A DNA stretch of 64,000 bases from positions 16,076,001 through 16,140,000 of the forward strand of contig JAFFJZ010000002.1 of the NCBI GenBank assembly GCA_018340375.1, given 5' to 3'. A model generated the notes under the pieces. That model was given only the letters and a program-made list of their open reading frames with translations, was not told where the DNA came from and ran no database searches. Positions within the stretch are counted from its first letter, which is position 1. Each line of letters begins with the position of its first letter. Shown in pieces: positions 45,845-57,774 of the stretch. Source of the stretch: Gonatopus flavifemur (Eukaryota; Arthropoda; Insecta; Hymenoptera; Dryinidae). The position numbers and the translations under genes were made by a program.

Positions 45845-48499
45845 TCAGTCATTTTTCCCCTAGAGGAGAAAATGAGGGAAGAAATGATCGGTCTGCGATC
45901 GGTCCCTTTTTTCCCTCTAAACCGGCATAGAAATTTGAGCTCTTCGAGCAAGCGGAAAGTTCTTTATTATATAACTATTGCGGTGTGTTTTTAAATTTGT
46001 TCAGAGTTGTAAACAACAAACTGGTGGCTCCTTAGTGTTTTCCCCTGGACATCTTTTCTTCCGTGGCCGTACAAATATCCCCTGCAAATTTGAAGATACA
46101 ACCAAGAAAATTTCGATTCGATATGATATTAGGTACAGCTATACGGTGGTTTTTTTTTTCAATTGATTCTCGCCAAAATTGCATGTTTTTAAAGAAAATT
46201 CGAAAAAGCGTAAAACGAAATTCGCTAAAAAATCATGATAAAAATTGAACTATGTATTATGAGAAAAAAGAAACCTACGTACTGCTGTAGCTGATCTCAT
46301 ATTGAACATAAATTTTCTTGACTTATGTTTGTATCTTCAAATTTACAGGAGTTATTTATCCGACTCCGGAAGAAAAATGTTCAGAGCAAAACACTGAGGA
46401 ACCGCCATTTGGTCGTTTACAGCTCCGAAAAAAATTAAAAATACACTCCAATATTCTATTACAAATTTATTATCTGTATTTTATCAGGTTAATTCAAGCC
46501 CTGCTTGCGTTCCGACGAATTTTGTGGGTTGAAAAAAATTGATATCCTTCGGTAGCACAATTGCAACTTAAAATCTGATATTCAATTTTGAGACGGACTT
46601 CTATAGAATCCGCGCCCGAGTGTAGAAATCTCAATCTTTGTTAAATCCTGATTCACTCCTTAATACGCAACGGATGAAAGTGGAATCAGGTCGAAAAAAG
46701 AATACAAGATTAGGTTGAATGAGAATTTTGAAAGCAAGATCAGGTTAAGAACAGAGCGAGGAATAAAATCAAATCTGATTAGGTTTCAATTTTTTATTCG
46801 AGCGATTCATTAATTTTAAAACGATTTTAATTACACGCTAACGTTGAATTATCAAAAGATCTTATCAGGAAACAACGTCTAAATGGAACGTCCTGATGAA
46901 AAACTTCAAATTGAGATATGGAAAAATAACGTCATTTCTACAAAGTAACGAGAAGTTTTTGTAAACTTTAAGTTCAGTTGAAAGAGAGAAGGATTGATGG
47001 GATAAATTATTGCAAGAGGAGAAGAAGTTACATATTCGTAATGGCATTTTGCCACAAAATTCAGTATGAGAAATTATAGGAATTTATTATTCATCGTTGA
47101 AGGAAAGATGAGCATTTTGCGTCTTTATAATGCAAATGACCCTCGCGTTGCCCGCAAAAATGCATTATAGCCAATGCTTACTGATGGATATAAATGTCAT
47201 CTATTCTGAAAAAATGAACAATTTAAATTTATTTTGTTTGCATGCTCAACTTGAATGATCCTCGAGAGAACAGGGACGCCCAACAAATGTTAGTTGAACC
47301 TAAAATGAAGCTACGAACATTTGGAGTTCATTGAATGTTTCTCAAATGTGAATTTATCTACTCAAAATTGATCTGTTCGACCGAAGTTTTCTGGGGGATA
47401 TTCCTCATGCGAGAATGGATAAATCACTTGTTAGTATCATGAATTTGATATGGGAAAGAAAGTACTTGTATACGTAGCGGCTGGTCGGAACCAGCTTACG
47501 GAAATAGCTGTTTAATTATATTTACTGCAACTATTTGTGCCATTCATAAAGCTAATCGATCACATTGTTCGGCCATCTACGGTAACAGCTGCGGAAGTAA
47601 CTAAGTAGCTGCAGCAACTATTCCTGATAGATGGTCGAAAATCGTCCATTCAAATATCCGTTACAACTATTGATTTATTTATTAGTATGTATAAAATCTA
47701 AAGCTGGCCCGAAAACGGTATTCACTCATTATTCTAAATGTGTCGACTATGGATGTACAACTGCGAAGCAAACGAGGACAGGATTGAACTTTTTTCTGTG
47801 ATAAAATGGCCTATTCAACTCATTTTGAGGGTTATAAACACCGTTAATTCCCCAATATTACAGTTATCATATCACATAAAATCACCAATTATCAGCCAAG
47901 AACTACAGTCTTTTTTTGTGGGACTTGCTGAGAAACTGGGTCATGATGATGGTTGTTTTTGAACGGTAATGTAAAGCTCCATAGAAATTTAGTGAAAAAC
48001 TGTAATATAAATGGAAACAGATGTTCTAGAAAAACAGTTATTTGGGTAATTCCTCATTTCGGAGGTGGGAAATTGATGATTTAATGAAAACGTCTTTTCG
48101 TTATAAATTATAATGGATTCTTCAAGTTTAGATCTTACTCTATAAGGAGAAAGTAGTCGCTGAGCTCGTAACCCCGATAGCCCTCAATTAGAGGGAGTTG
48201 AGAAATAATGTATCCCATGGAAGTGACCTCCTCTTATCCATGAAATTGATGTAAAAATCAAACTGTATGATTCAATTTTGAATGATACCCTGTAAGTCTT
48301 CACTTGATCAGTTTCATAGGAACTGAATAAAAACTTCATCATCACTTCGCTTAAATCTATTAATTTCCTTAATTTAATTATTGCATCTCTTATGGAGTCC
48401 CACTCTAATGAAATAAAATATGTACGAATACCATAAACTTAACCGACCTACAACATCAAGAAAAAACCAAAATAAGCATTCAATGAAGCCATGCTGATA
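45845..48499. other. Mostly unique DNA; one old repeat near 46650-46800
   Basis: No gene recognised. The stretch 46650-46800 contains TTAATACGCAAC, GAATCAGGTCG and AAGATTAGGTTGA, phrases that recur around 54640-54710 and 55650, indicating an old repeat family. Several short frames at 45978-46542 overlap in different phases. Confidence 0.45.
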
Positions 48500-49320
48500 T
48501 ATTGTAAATTTGACACTTCCATCCCAGGTATGCGTTGACAAATGTACCAAGCTTGATGCCAATGCTGGTCAACATTGAGCCTAGCATGGTTACCAACATT
48601 GGCACCAAATCTGGGACAATGACAATGTTCAACGCTTGGCATCCAAGCTTGGTTCAATATCAAGATTCAATATTGGTTTTATGTTTTGAATCGATATTGG
48701 TGCCATGGTTGATATACAAACAGCATCCAAGCTTGATTGAATACAATATATTCTGACACATGAAATTTCGGAATATTGGATTTCGACACAGTCATTTTAG
48801 TCTGGATAGCACAAGAGTTCTGAAAGGGTTCAGAAGTAATGAAATGGATTCATGAAGAACTCTTTTAGGACTCTTGTGCTATCTGAGAAGACGTTGAGAG
48901 GATACCCGTATTTGGGCTGACGTACATTCAGGCGTATAATCTTTCAAGTTTCTGAAATGCGAATAAATTCCAAGTCCACGTCATGTGGCTACATCTAGGC
49001 TTATGGCGAGCCAAGTGTCGATTAAAGCTTGGTTGACGAAAAATAAATCAAACGCAGAGAAATATGCTTAATCCTAGCTTTGATGTCCGAGGTGCTATTA
49101 AAGGTTGGTGAGCTGTGACGGGCCAAGCATCAGTCTAAATATAGCCTAATTAAGTCTAAAATATTCTAGGTCCTATCATTGGTACCTGAGGCTCTATTAA
49201 CGCTTAGTCAGCTACGGTATGGCCAAGCATTGGCCAAGGCTAGGCTAACGAGACTTGGCATACCAAGTTTGACGCCAGTCATGGTCCAATTGTCAGTCTT
49301 GGTATGACTTTTTGCAAAAA
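48500..49320. repeat. CCAAGCTTGG-word element with an internal hairpin
   Basis: Dozens of variants of CCAAGCTTGG, GCTTGGC and CCAATGTTGG occur on both strands over 800 bp, so short frames open on both strands here (48448-48663 minus, 48535-48756 plus) and are artefacts. A tight hairpin at 48801-48887 (GATAGCACAAGAGTTCTGAA against TTAGGACTCTTGTGCTATC) looks like a small separate insertion. No outer terminal repeats were found. Confidence 0.6.
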
Positions 49321-51552
49321 CGCAATTAGATCACACATTTGAAGTTTAATTAACGGAAATTATGTATTTCAAAATAGCTGTCATGGTTGTAACCGTTATG
49401 CTCAACGAGTGATGAGAATACAATTTGAACTTGAATTTTGTTGTTGTGATGAAAACACCGATATAAACGGACCACCGGCTCAAGATGGTGCCTCGGTACT
49501 GAGTCTACAGCCTTTTGAGTTTTGTTCCCCGCGCAATAATTTTAAAAATAAGAGGGGTGCGACATAAACCCATGGAAGTGACAAAAAAAAAACTAATCAC
49601 AAACTTTGATATGACGGTTCATATAAAAATCTGTGTAACAATGGATATTATAATCTACTATGTAATGAGTTATTAATCGTAGTTGATATTGGCACACTTT
49701 AAAAGTGAATATTACAGAGAAATAAAGAGTTCTAATTTTTTTTGGAAGTGACATTGTTGATTTATTTACATAAATTTAGCGTAGAAGAATAGTATTTCAT
49801 CTACTATTTACTAAAAACATATCACCAATCCAAAAATTAGGTACTACAGATTGGAAAAAAGTTGTTCACACTGATTTTTGTCGACAATCAGAATTATCCA
49901 TTTGAATTTACTTCACACAATACTCACCTCATCAAGTACATAATATACAAAACTGTAACAAGTATACTGCGTTATAACGCCGTAAAAATGAAATTTTTCT
50001 CTTTCCCCGTAGACAATCTAAAAAGATATTCAATAAAAATGTATACCAACTGACTGTTCCGCTGAAAAAGATGCAATAAAGGAGTTATATTGAACTGAAA
50101 CATCTTTCGTTAAAGCAATTCAGTTGTTTTACTCCAGTCAACTGTACTCTAACTTGTTCGTAACAACTAATCTTAGTTAACACATTTATCGCATTAGGTT
50201 CCATGTACCCAAGTCTACGATGTATTCCAGATACGTGTAATTTGTTTCTCCTCCTAATTTATTTTCTTTAGCGTAAATTTCCAACGTCGACTCGTTATCA
50301 ATGAAAAACATGATATCAAAGGACAAATCTTGATCGCAGATATTATTATCACGGTTGTAAATTAGTTTCTATCTATCCTATAGTTCTGCGCTGTACGCAT
50401 GTGTCTCGAAGTGAATGAGAAAATACGCTTCAGTTGATACGAATATTTGTAACTCCTCTTTCCTCGTGAACTTTCTTTTCGAACAAACACGTTTCAAATG
50501 TGATTTTTGATGCAAGGAGTTGGATATATTCTTTTCAATTTTTCTAAGCCATCCATATACATTGAAACGTGTATCAAAATATCACTTTATTCCAATACAT
50601 ATTTCTGATCTGAATAATCTGTCTTCATTTTTTTAAATTTCCTACGCTTTCTTTGAGAAATAGGAGAAAATATTTGAAATCTATATCAATGAAATATTCA
50701 TTGGATATTTTTTGAAAAGAATGTGAAACCTTGAATATCTAATTTGCCTTTAAAAAAAATTGTGACGAAACATATTGATTTATACCCTTTTTCTTCCCCT
50801 TGTCAGAAAACGCTTCACATTTACGAACCCTTTCTTCCTTCTCCCAGAGAGTGGTGTAATATTTGAAGGGTCTTGCTGGAGCGATTCGAACAAGGAATGA
50901 ATAGCATTTTGCTCATACTTCAGGAAGATTTAATAATGTTATTATTGATAAGAAAATTGAAGTAGGTTTTATTTAACGAGTTCATTATAGTTGCGAAAAG
51001 TTGATATTAATTTGAAAAAGTGGAAGAACAATCAATAGTGGTAGAAGAATTTATGATAATATTTGTTCTCAATGTTTCTTATACGTTCTTTGAAACGAGT
51101 TATATATAAATAACTTTATATAATTGGTAATTATTATTATCGAACATCCCCGAATAAAATCCACCAAAATACTGGCTTGAAATCTCGGTATCAAAGTATC
51201 GTTTGAAAGATCTTTGGATCTGTTATATGCTCAACAGCTTATCTTCTTTTCTGTCTCTCGCATTCGAGTGAAATTCATGCAAATCGATATGGATTCAAGT
51301 TTGAAAAAATGACCAAGTTAATTCCACGAAAGTGAAAGTAATACTTTTCAATCCAGATAAAAAAGTTTTTATTCAAAAAATCATTTCATGCGAATATGAA
51401 ATTTTTTTACTCTTCTTCCATCAAGAATAATTTAACATTTTTTTAATTAATAACAAATGTTGTATGGGCAAAAATGTGGTTTTCAACAGAAAATACATAA
51501 TCAAAATAATTTCAAATTTGCATTCTGTTGAAAAATATACTTTATACGAAAT
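49321..51552. other. Unique-looking DNA, nothing identified
   Basis: No inverted-repeat pairs, RNA genes or credible frames. The 63-codon frame at 49862-50053 has no recognisable features. Confidence 0.45.
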
Positions 51553-51945
51553 ATGACACGTGTGAGGGAAAAAATATACATACGATGTATTGCTGTTTTG
51601 TTTTTTGTTTTTCAAATTGAGAGCAAGGAAGAAATAGTAGTCCCAGCCTCTGAGCCCTCTTGGCATTTCCTGGGTGCTACAAAAAATGATATAAATAAAG
51701 AAATAATAAGTCAGGGAAAGATGAAACTCTTTTTAGGTTTCGTACGGAAAGAATCACAACCCGCGCATGGGTGTTTGGTGCTTGAATTACAGTTCAACCT
51801 GGAAAAATCTGATGTCTCGCTCGGTTCTCTCAATCTCACCCATATGCAGCGTCAAGATGAAAAAAACCTCGAAAGGGAAGAATCTTGCCCTTGTATACCG
51901 ATAAAGTACGTGGGGAGAATATTATCTTATAAATTACAACGTTGA
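51553..51945 (+). CDS. Candidate small secreted protein, unrecognised
   Basis: The 130-codon frame starts ATG in an AAATGA context. Residues 1-25 look like a signal peptide: basic MTRVREK, hydrophobic IAVLFFVF, then a polar stretch ending IES before KEE. The rest is mixed and hydrophilic with three cysteines in total, two near the C-terminus as C-P-C. GC content is higher than the flanks. No family is recognised and no intron or polyadenylation signal was located. A minus-strand open frame overlaps its start, so it may still be chance. Confidence 0.22.
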   Translation: MTRVREKIYIRCIAVLFFVFQIESKEEIVVPASEPSWHFLGATKNDINKEIISQGKMKLFLGFVRKESQPAHGCLVLELQFNLEKSDVSLGSLNLTHMQRQDEKNLEREESCPCIPIKYVGRILSYKLQR

Positions 51946-52327
51946 ATCGTTGGAATAGCAAGGGTTTTGAGATATTTCATACATACCATTGCTGTTAATT
52001 TTCTCCTTTTTTCAGAGTTATCGTCGTTGTATTCTGAATAGCAAATTTCACAAGTGCCCGCTTGCATTCTAGTTTGGAAGATAACATTTCATCTATTTAG
52101 GTCAATTTCAAACAATATTCAGGCAAACAAACTTGCTTTGGAATTATCCAAAACCAAAGTGGATTCTCAGTATTCGAATACTCGGTTAAGAATTTCTCTC
52201 CTGAACTTGGTCAGGTTAATCGAGTAAACCAGGTTCTCAAAGGTGATCATTGATTGAGCAATGACTCGGGAATGGACTTTACATGAAAATCGAATCCAGA
52301 TCTGTTGTAGAAAATTGTGTCAGACTT

Positions 52328-52546
52328 CGAACGGTTTCTTTCCCAGTTGATCCAGGCAAAAACTGACGAACTTTCTACCCGATTTGGTCCGGATTCACTA
52401 AATTGGACCATCCTGTCAAAACAAAAACGTCTCAAGAAATTGCTGTCAGTTTTTTGACAGGATACTCTGAATTGGTAATTCCGAACCAAATCGGGTAGAA
52501 TGTTTGTTAGTTTTTGCCTGGATTATCTGGGTAAGGAACCGTTTAA
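52328..52546. mobile_element. MITE-like inverted repeat, AACGGTTTCTTTCCCAG arms
   Basis: AACGGTTTCTTTCCCAGTTG and CTGGGTAAGGAACCGTT face each other. Inward, ATCCAGGCAAAAACTGACGA and TTAGTTTTTGCCTGGAT pair, then TTTCTACCCGATTTGGT with ACCAAATCGGGTAGAAT, and TCCTGTCAAAA with TTTTTTGACAGGA. A nearly complete palindrome of about 219 bp; ends are of a class not seen elsewhere in this window. Confidence 0.8.
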
Positions 52547-52665
52547 CACTGCATCAGCCGCACAGTATCCGACAGATACAAGAATTCTTATTTTCGTCAT
52601 AGATGAACCTAACGGATAGGGATCGAGGTATACAATTCAACTCGAGTAACTTTTGATCGCATTAT

Positions 52666-52974
52666 CCCAATCAGAAAAATTCGAATTTCGCAGTACAATG
52701 TCAGTATTGGGTCTCCAACGCTTGACCAACACGTAAGGGATTAGTACTGGATACATAGAAATACAGTGCCACGCCTGTACCGATAAATCAGTATTGAGAG
52801 CTTGATATCGGCCAGGTACTGATTCAGTAAAGGAACTGTACTAATTGCGAACAGTAGTATTAGTACTAGATGTCCAGTACAGAAAAGCGTTATCATCCCA
52901 GATAAATACCAGTACCCTGCCAGTTTTGGCCAGTGCCAGTAAAGTACTGCGCCTGTTGTCAATTTCTGATCGGG
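52666..52974 (+). mobile_element. CCAGTACTGG-word MITE, copy 1
   Basis: Ends CCCAATCAGAAAAATTCG and AATTTCTGATCGGG are inverted repeats. The interior repeats CAGTACTGG/CCAGTAC words. It aligns over its whole length, in the same orientation, with 56130-56458 (shared phrases TATTGGGTCTCCAAC, AAAGCGTTATCAT, TACTGCGCCTGTTGT). This element supplies the C-terminal third of a 233-codon minus-strand frame (52741-53442), making that frame unlikely to be a gene. Confidence 0.85.
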
Positions 52975-54716
52975 AGAATAAATACCTCCAGTGATGAAAA
53001 CTGATAGACTTACTACACAAATGAATAGGAAAAAATTTGGAAGTTGAGAAAACCTGTGTTGTGCAAAAATTACAAAGATGAAGTATTTTTTCCTTTCGTT
53101 AACAAACGATTTTGAAATGATTTTCCGCATGTTTTTAACGCCGAAGGGGCGAAATTTCATCAACCAGTGCCAATATTTTGCCAGTAAAGATTTAGAATCC
53201 CACCTTTGTTTTTCTGGTTTGAAGACTGGGGATGTAAAGTTCTTCAGGAGCAGAATGAAATTGTAGATCTGTATAAAAAAACAAACATCATAGAAGCTCT
53301 TTTTCACATTTTTAGAAAGACTACGGTTGAAGAAAAGTGAGAGGCAGGCTGGTAACATGGTAACTGGTTCTGAGAGTATACTGGTAGACATTTTCTCAAG
53401 CAAAACATGTGAATAATAATTCCACAATGCAAAGTACAACAAAATTTACAATAGTCCAAACATATTAATCAAAAGTAATATCCCAGTCATTGTAATTATA
53501 AATGAATCTCCGCGGAAGAGAAGATGAAAATTATATAATTCTAACTCAAACTTCAGAATATAAACAAGAGAATACTTTCTCAAGACGTTCCTCCACCATC
53601 CAAGACTCCTGACTACGTTATGAGAGAACGAATATTTTTCTCTCTCCTCCCCGAGATTTGACTTTTCTTTTCTCATTTCCCTCCTTAATGATCTTTTTTC
53701 TTCCAGTTTCAATTAATAAAGAAGGCCAGGTTATAAAGTGGATTCTCGAAGGGGTGGGATACAGATATATCTATACCTACTTACCCGTGTATGTATATCG
53801 ATATGTACTAGATGAATCCAAATCCGCAAGCAGGAGACGTAGTCGAAAACTCAGAAACTTTTTACTTTTCTACTTTACTGAACAAATAACTGGCTTATGA
53901 GTTTGAAAAGCAGCTACTTTTTCTCACAATCCATCAACCATTCGGTCTTCGAAAAAAGAGAGAGAGAGAGGGAGATGGAAAGAAGAAGAAAACGAAAGAA
54001 AAACAAATCATTTGTCTCTCAACTGCAAAAGATCACGGTACAATTTTCCTTCGTAAATATTCTTCAACGCTATATCAAGGAAAAAACCTTCCCCGATAAA
54101 GAAAAAACGTAGTTACATTCACCTAATTCGATATATAAATGTTTTTTCAACTATTTTCGCCTGGTAAATGCATTCGGGTATACATTCGACGTTGCAACGA
54201 TGGAATATTTATTCGAGAAATTTGTTTTTCATTGTTGTCGAAAGGCTCGTATATTGATATCAAAGAAATTTGTCTTCCAGCGCACGTTTATATCAAATAT
54301 CTCGAAAATCAATTTCTCGAGGTATAGTAGTCGAATAGAAGGGAATAAGAACGGGTATCTAGGAAAGTATAATGTATGTATCTTATTGAATTCTATCAAA
54401 CGTGAATATTGTGACTTGAATTGCACGATACGCTGGGTGTATCATCGTTATAGTTGAACAGCTACTGAATTACAATTCGTCAACGCTGTGAGATATTTGA
54501 CAATATTCGATAGCTGATATTATCATCCACAAGATTTCCTGCAACAATTTATTGTTTTCGAAGAAAACGGATGAAGGATGTAAGTAAATTCCCGAGCCGA
54601 AAAATTGCAATACTTTTTGAAGCCTGATCAACTTTTTGAAGCGATCGAGAGTTGAATCAGGTCGAATGAGAATTTGGAAAACAAGATTAGGTTGAGAACA
54701 GGGTAAGATCAGGGTG
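52975..54716. other. Unique-looking DNA with a doubtful long minus-strand frame
   Basis: The longest open frame of the window (52741-53442, minus, 233 codons) lies mostly here. It is hydrophobic with several possible membrane segments but resembles no family I know and runs into a MITE. A short GA run lies at about 53959-53970. No paired repeats are seen. Confidence 0.4.
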
Positions 54717-54948
54717 CACAGAGAACAATTTGCTGTAAAATTTACCCTATGTCCGATAAATATAGGGATAACATTAAATTGCTGTAATTTATACCGCGAT
54801 ATCTATTAGATTTATCGCAATTTATGTGATCACTGCAGCTAATTTTCATTTTTATCGGAGACTTAGGTTGATTGAACAGGAATTTTGGTATATTTCACAG
54901 CAATTTAATGCTGTACCTATAATTACAGCAAATCTGATTCCCTCTGTA
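54717..54948. mobile_element. MITE, CACAGAGAACAATTTGCTGTAA ends
   Basis: Left CACAGAGAACAATTTGCTGT faces right ACAGCAAATCTGATTCCCTC followed by TGT. Inner segments AAATTGCTGTAATTTATACC and TTCACAGCAATTTAATGCTG share the GCTGTAAATTGC vocabulary. Old enough that arms are imperfect. Confidence 0.65.
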
Positions 54949-54949
54949 C

Positions 54950-55139
54950 AGAGTGGACAATTTTGTGTATTTTTGACACACGTAGTATGTCTCAGGATGT
55001 CCACTCGCAATTAAAACAAAAAATGTATCAGATCAACACAAGAATGTTAAATTTACACTGGAAATCTGTGAATTTCAGAATTTGATATGTTGTTTTCAAC
55101 ACGAACTTTGAGCGGACCTCCTGTGGCATAAAATTTTCC
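54950..55139. mobile_element. Decayed member of the TTTTGTGT...GGTCCAC family
   Basis: ATTTTGTGTATTTTTGACAC, ATGTCTCAGGATGTCCACTC and TTTTCAACACGAACTTTGAG match the order of phrases in 58420-58629. The right end is ATAAAATTTTC. It sits immediately left of the 55140 foldback and may have removed that element's left terminus. Confidence 0.65.
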
Positions 55140-55641
55140 GCAAATGCAGCTCGAAAGGATAGTAATCTTTGATAGAAAATCTGAGAATATTTCTTAAAAT
55201 CTAAGAATTTTTCTCAAGTTCGTAATAAACATAAAACGGTTTAGATTTCTCTTGAATATTGCTCGAAAAACAATGAAAAATTATCAAAATTTAACAAATC
55301 ATAAAAACAAATATGAAGTTTCCAAAAGTCGCGCATGAAATCTTACAAAGTAAATAACAAAATTTTGGAATCTTATTTTCAAATTACAGAATTTTATTAT
55401 TCACTTTGTAAAATTTCATTCGCGACTTTTGGAAACTTCATATTTGTTTTTATGATTTGTTAAGTATTGATAATTTTTCATTGTTTTTCGAGCAATATTC
55501 AAGAGAAATCTGAACCGTTTTATGTTTATTACGAACTTAAGAAATATTCTTAGATTTTAAGAAATATTCTCAGATTTTAAGAAATATTCTCCAATTTTCT
55601 ATTGAAGATTACTATCCTTTCGAGCTGCATTTTTCTCCGTG
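55140..55641. mobile_element. Long-hairpin MITE with a CACGGAGAAAAATGC right end
   Basis: Arms of about 220 bp pair almost base for base: GCAGCTCGAAAGGATAGTAA with TTACTATCCTTTCGAGCTGC, through TATTGCTCGAAAAACAATGA, to AGTTTCCAAAAGTCGCG with CGCGACTTTTGGAAACT. The right end CATTTTTCTCCGTG (55641) is the CACGGAGAAAA class; the matching left terminus is missing. The right arm carries a three-fold tandem repeat of TTAAGAAATATTCTYAGATT (about 55549-55600) where the left arm has fewer units. Confidence 0.85.
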
Positions 55642-55755
55642 TGTGTAATACGCAACAAATCAGAGCTGAATTAGGTTTCATTTTTTAACTCGGGAAAACA
55701 ACGGGAATTGCATATAAATGGAATTTAATTTTCAAAGAAATGGACGTAAAGATTA

Positions 55756-56011
55756 CACTGTTAAAAATTTCTGGACAAAACTTCAAATACACGTAACGGA
55801 AGCAATTTCCAATCACGTAACTGAAAAATTAAGTTATATGTGTATGAAATTTCAGTTACGAAAATATACATAAATCCGTAATAAAATGTAGTAAAAATTT
55901 GAGAATTCAATCACGTGTAAATGAATTCTCAATTCAAATACCAAGAATTGGAAATTTCAGTTACGGATGTAATTGGAAAAGTTATGAAATTTCAAAACAT
56001 TTTTAACAGTG
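55756..56011. mobile_element. MITE, CACTGTTAAAAATTTC ends, CAGTTACG word, TA duplication
   Basis: Ends CACTGTTAAAAATTTCTGGA and, reversed, CACTGTTAAAAATGTTTTGA are flanked by TA (55754-55755 and 56012-56013). The interior repeats CGTAACTGAAATTTCAGTTA-like words on both strands. No ORF. Confidence 0.9.
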
Positions 56012-56129
56012 TAACACACCGTTAACAATCTTATAATCATGTAGGAACGTTGTTGAAATTCGAAACGTTTACAGAAACGAAACGAAAATTCAAACTCACG
56101 AAATCTGAGAAATCATGAGTGTTGACCTT

Positions 56130-56458
56130 CTCCAATCAGAAAAATCCGTAACATGCCAATGTTGACAACAGGTGCAGTACAGTGCCAGTATTGGGTCTCC
56201 AACACTTGGTCAACACGTACGGGATCAGTACTGGATACATAAAAATACAGTACTATACCTGTACTGATAAACCAGTACTGAGAGCTGAATACCGGCCAGG
56301 TACTAACCCAGTACTGGCCCTGTACTGATTGCCAATAATGGTATCAGTACTCAATCCCCAGTACTGAAAAGCGTTATCATTCCAGACAAATGCCAGTACC
56401 CTGCCAGTCTTGGCTAGTACTGGTACAGTACTGCGCCTGTTGTGAATTTCTGGTTGGG
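56130..56458 (+). mobile_element. CCAGTACTGG-word MITE, copy 2
   Basis: Ends CTCCAATCAGAAAAATCCG and AATTTCTGGTTGGG are imperfect inverted repeats. It aligns along its whole length with 52666-52974 and keeps more perfect CCAGTACTG words, so it is the better-preserved copy. The left side carries an extra ATGTTGACAACAGGTGCAGT segment that pairs with ACTGCGCCTGTTGT on the right and is missing from copy 1. Confidence 0.88.
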
Positions 56459-56742
56459 TCTTGAATTAACCCCTTGGAACTGGGAACATCGTTTGAAGAA
56501 TGTATCGCAAGATTTTGGGTCTTCAACAACTGAGGATTTCGTTATTTCGTAACCAATTCGTTTCAATAAACGATTCAAACTTCAGTATCATCATCTTGGA
56601 TACGTATTTTGATATACGCGAACAATATTCAGTCGTATAAAATTAACGCTTGACGTTTCCCAGCTTCACTGAACGTCAAAACCTGAATGAAACCTCTCTC
56701 ATTGTATTTTTTCATCCATTTTCACCTCAAGAAATGCATGTA

Positions 56743-56990
56743 CACTGTAAAAAATATACTTCCTAAACGGCCAAAGAAGTTTGCCAGTTTTTTACACAAA
56801 CTTTTTTTATAAATTACCAAACAAAAGTTTGTAAACATTCCAAAAATTTTGTGATTTCACGAAGATTTTTGCAAATTCACAAACTTTTGTTTGACAATTT
56901 ACAAAAAAGGTTCGGAAATTATTTTTCCAAACCAAGTTTGTAAATTTCCAAGCATTTTTGTTTGGAATTCAACAAATTTTTTTTACAGTG
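56743..56990. mobile_element. MITE, CACTGTAAAAAATATA ends, CAAACTTTTG word, TA duplication
   Basis: Ends CACTGTAAAAAATATACTTC and, reversed, CACTGTAAAAAAAATTTGTT are flanked by TA (56741-56742 and 56991-56992). The interior repeats ACAAACTTTTGTTTG and TTTGTAAATT words on both strands. No ORF. Confidence 0.9.
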
Positions 56991-57230
56991 TACATAATAA
57001 AATCCAAACAAAAATTTTTCAGATCTCATAAATCAAAATGTAAAACCATCCCTGGTAAAAAACACCTATCGAAACTCATTAAGTGATAAAAATTTTGCAA
57101 TGACAAATGATTATTCAAACTCATTGAAACCATTAAAAAATTGGTTTTCAATCAGTTTGAATGGACTCAAAGTTGCCAAGTTTGTATTGAATCTCACCAA
57201 TTGATAAAATTCCATGGATTTTCTCAATTA

Positions 57231-57434
57231 CCCTGAGAAAACGTTTGTTTCGGTGAAACAAAATTTTGGTTGAAATGAACGCAAAGACACTTTTTGGTTG
57301 GCTGAAATAAAATTTATTTAGGATGAACAAATTTTGTTCACCTCAAATAAATTTTATTTCAGCCAACCAAAAAGTTTCTTTGCGTGCATTTCAACCAAAA
57401 TTTTGTTTGGCTGGAACAAACTGTGTTTTCAGTG
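57231..57434. mobile_element. MITE, CCCTGAGAAAACGTTTGTT / CAAACTGTGTTTTCAGTG ends, TA duplication
   Basis: A nearly complete 204-bp palindrome. GAAACAAAATTTTGGTTGAA pairs with TTCAACCAAAATTTTGTTTG, and CTTTTTGGTTGGCTGAAATA with TATTTCAGCCAACCAAAAAG. TA flanks both ends (57229-57230 and 57435-57436). Arms are very similar, implying youth. Confidence 0.92.
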
Positions 57435-57774
57435 TAGGGATATAAGTTGGTAACCCAATTTCATTCCATTCATGTGAACACTTTTTCTCTTTCAAAGTTA
57501 TCATAAAAACAGCATGATTGGAATAGACATTGTGTTATTAATAATTCATCCACACATTGATCTCGTCAATGTATCTCAGAATTTTTCACGAAAATTTCAA
57601 AACATTCTGAAAACAATGAATCCTTGCACTTACAATTACTCTGCGTAATACCATCCATATTTTGAAGAAGATTGAGATACGTACCTGGAACATAAAGCAA
57701 TTTATTACATTACAAAAGTTGTATTGATTTGTGTTTGAAAAGTCACTTTTAAATATCATCAATTTTGTGATTTA

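Noticed and set aside
47480..47660. AGCTG-rich stretch as a further MITE of the 7467 family
   Set aside because: It has similar words (AGCTGC, GTAACAGCTG), but no paired termini could be found, so the call was not made.
52741..53442. The longest open frame of the window (233 codons, minus strand) as a membrane protein gene
   Set aside because: Its last 78 or so codons lie inside a MITE whose second copy is at 56130-56458, and the rest resembles no known family. Hydrophobic residues are expected from T-rich codons in AT-rich DNA.
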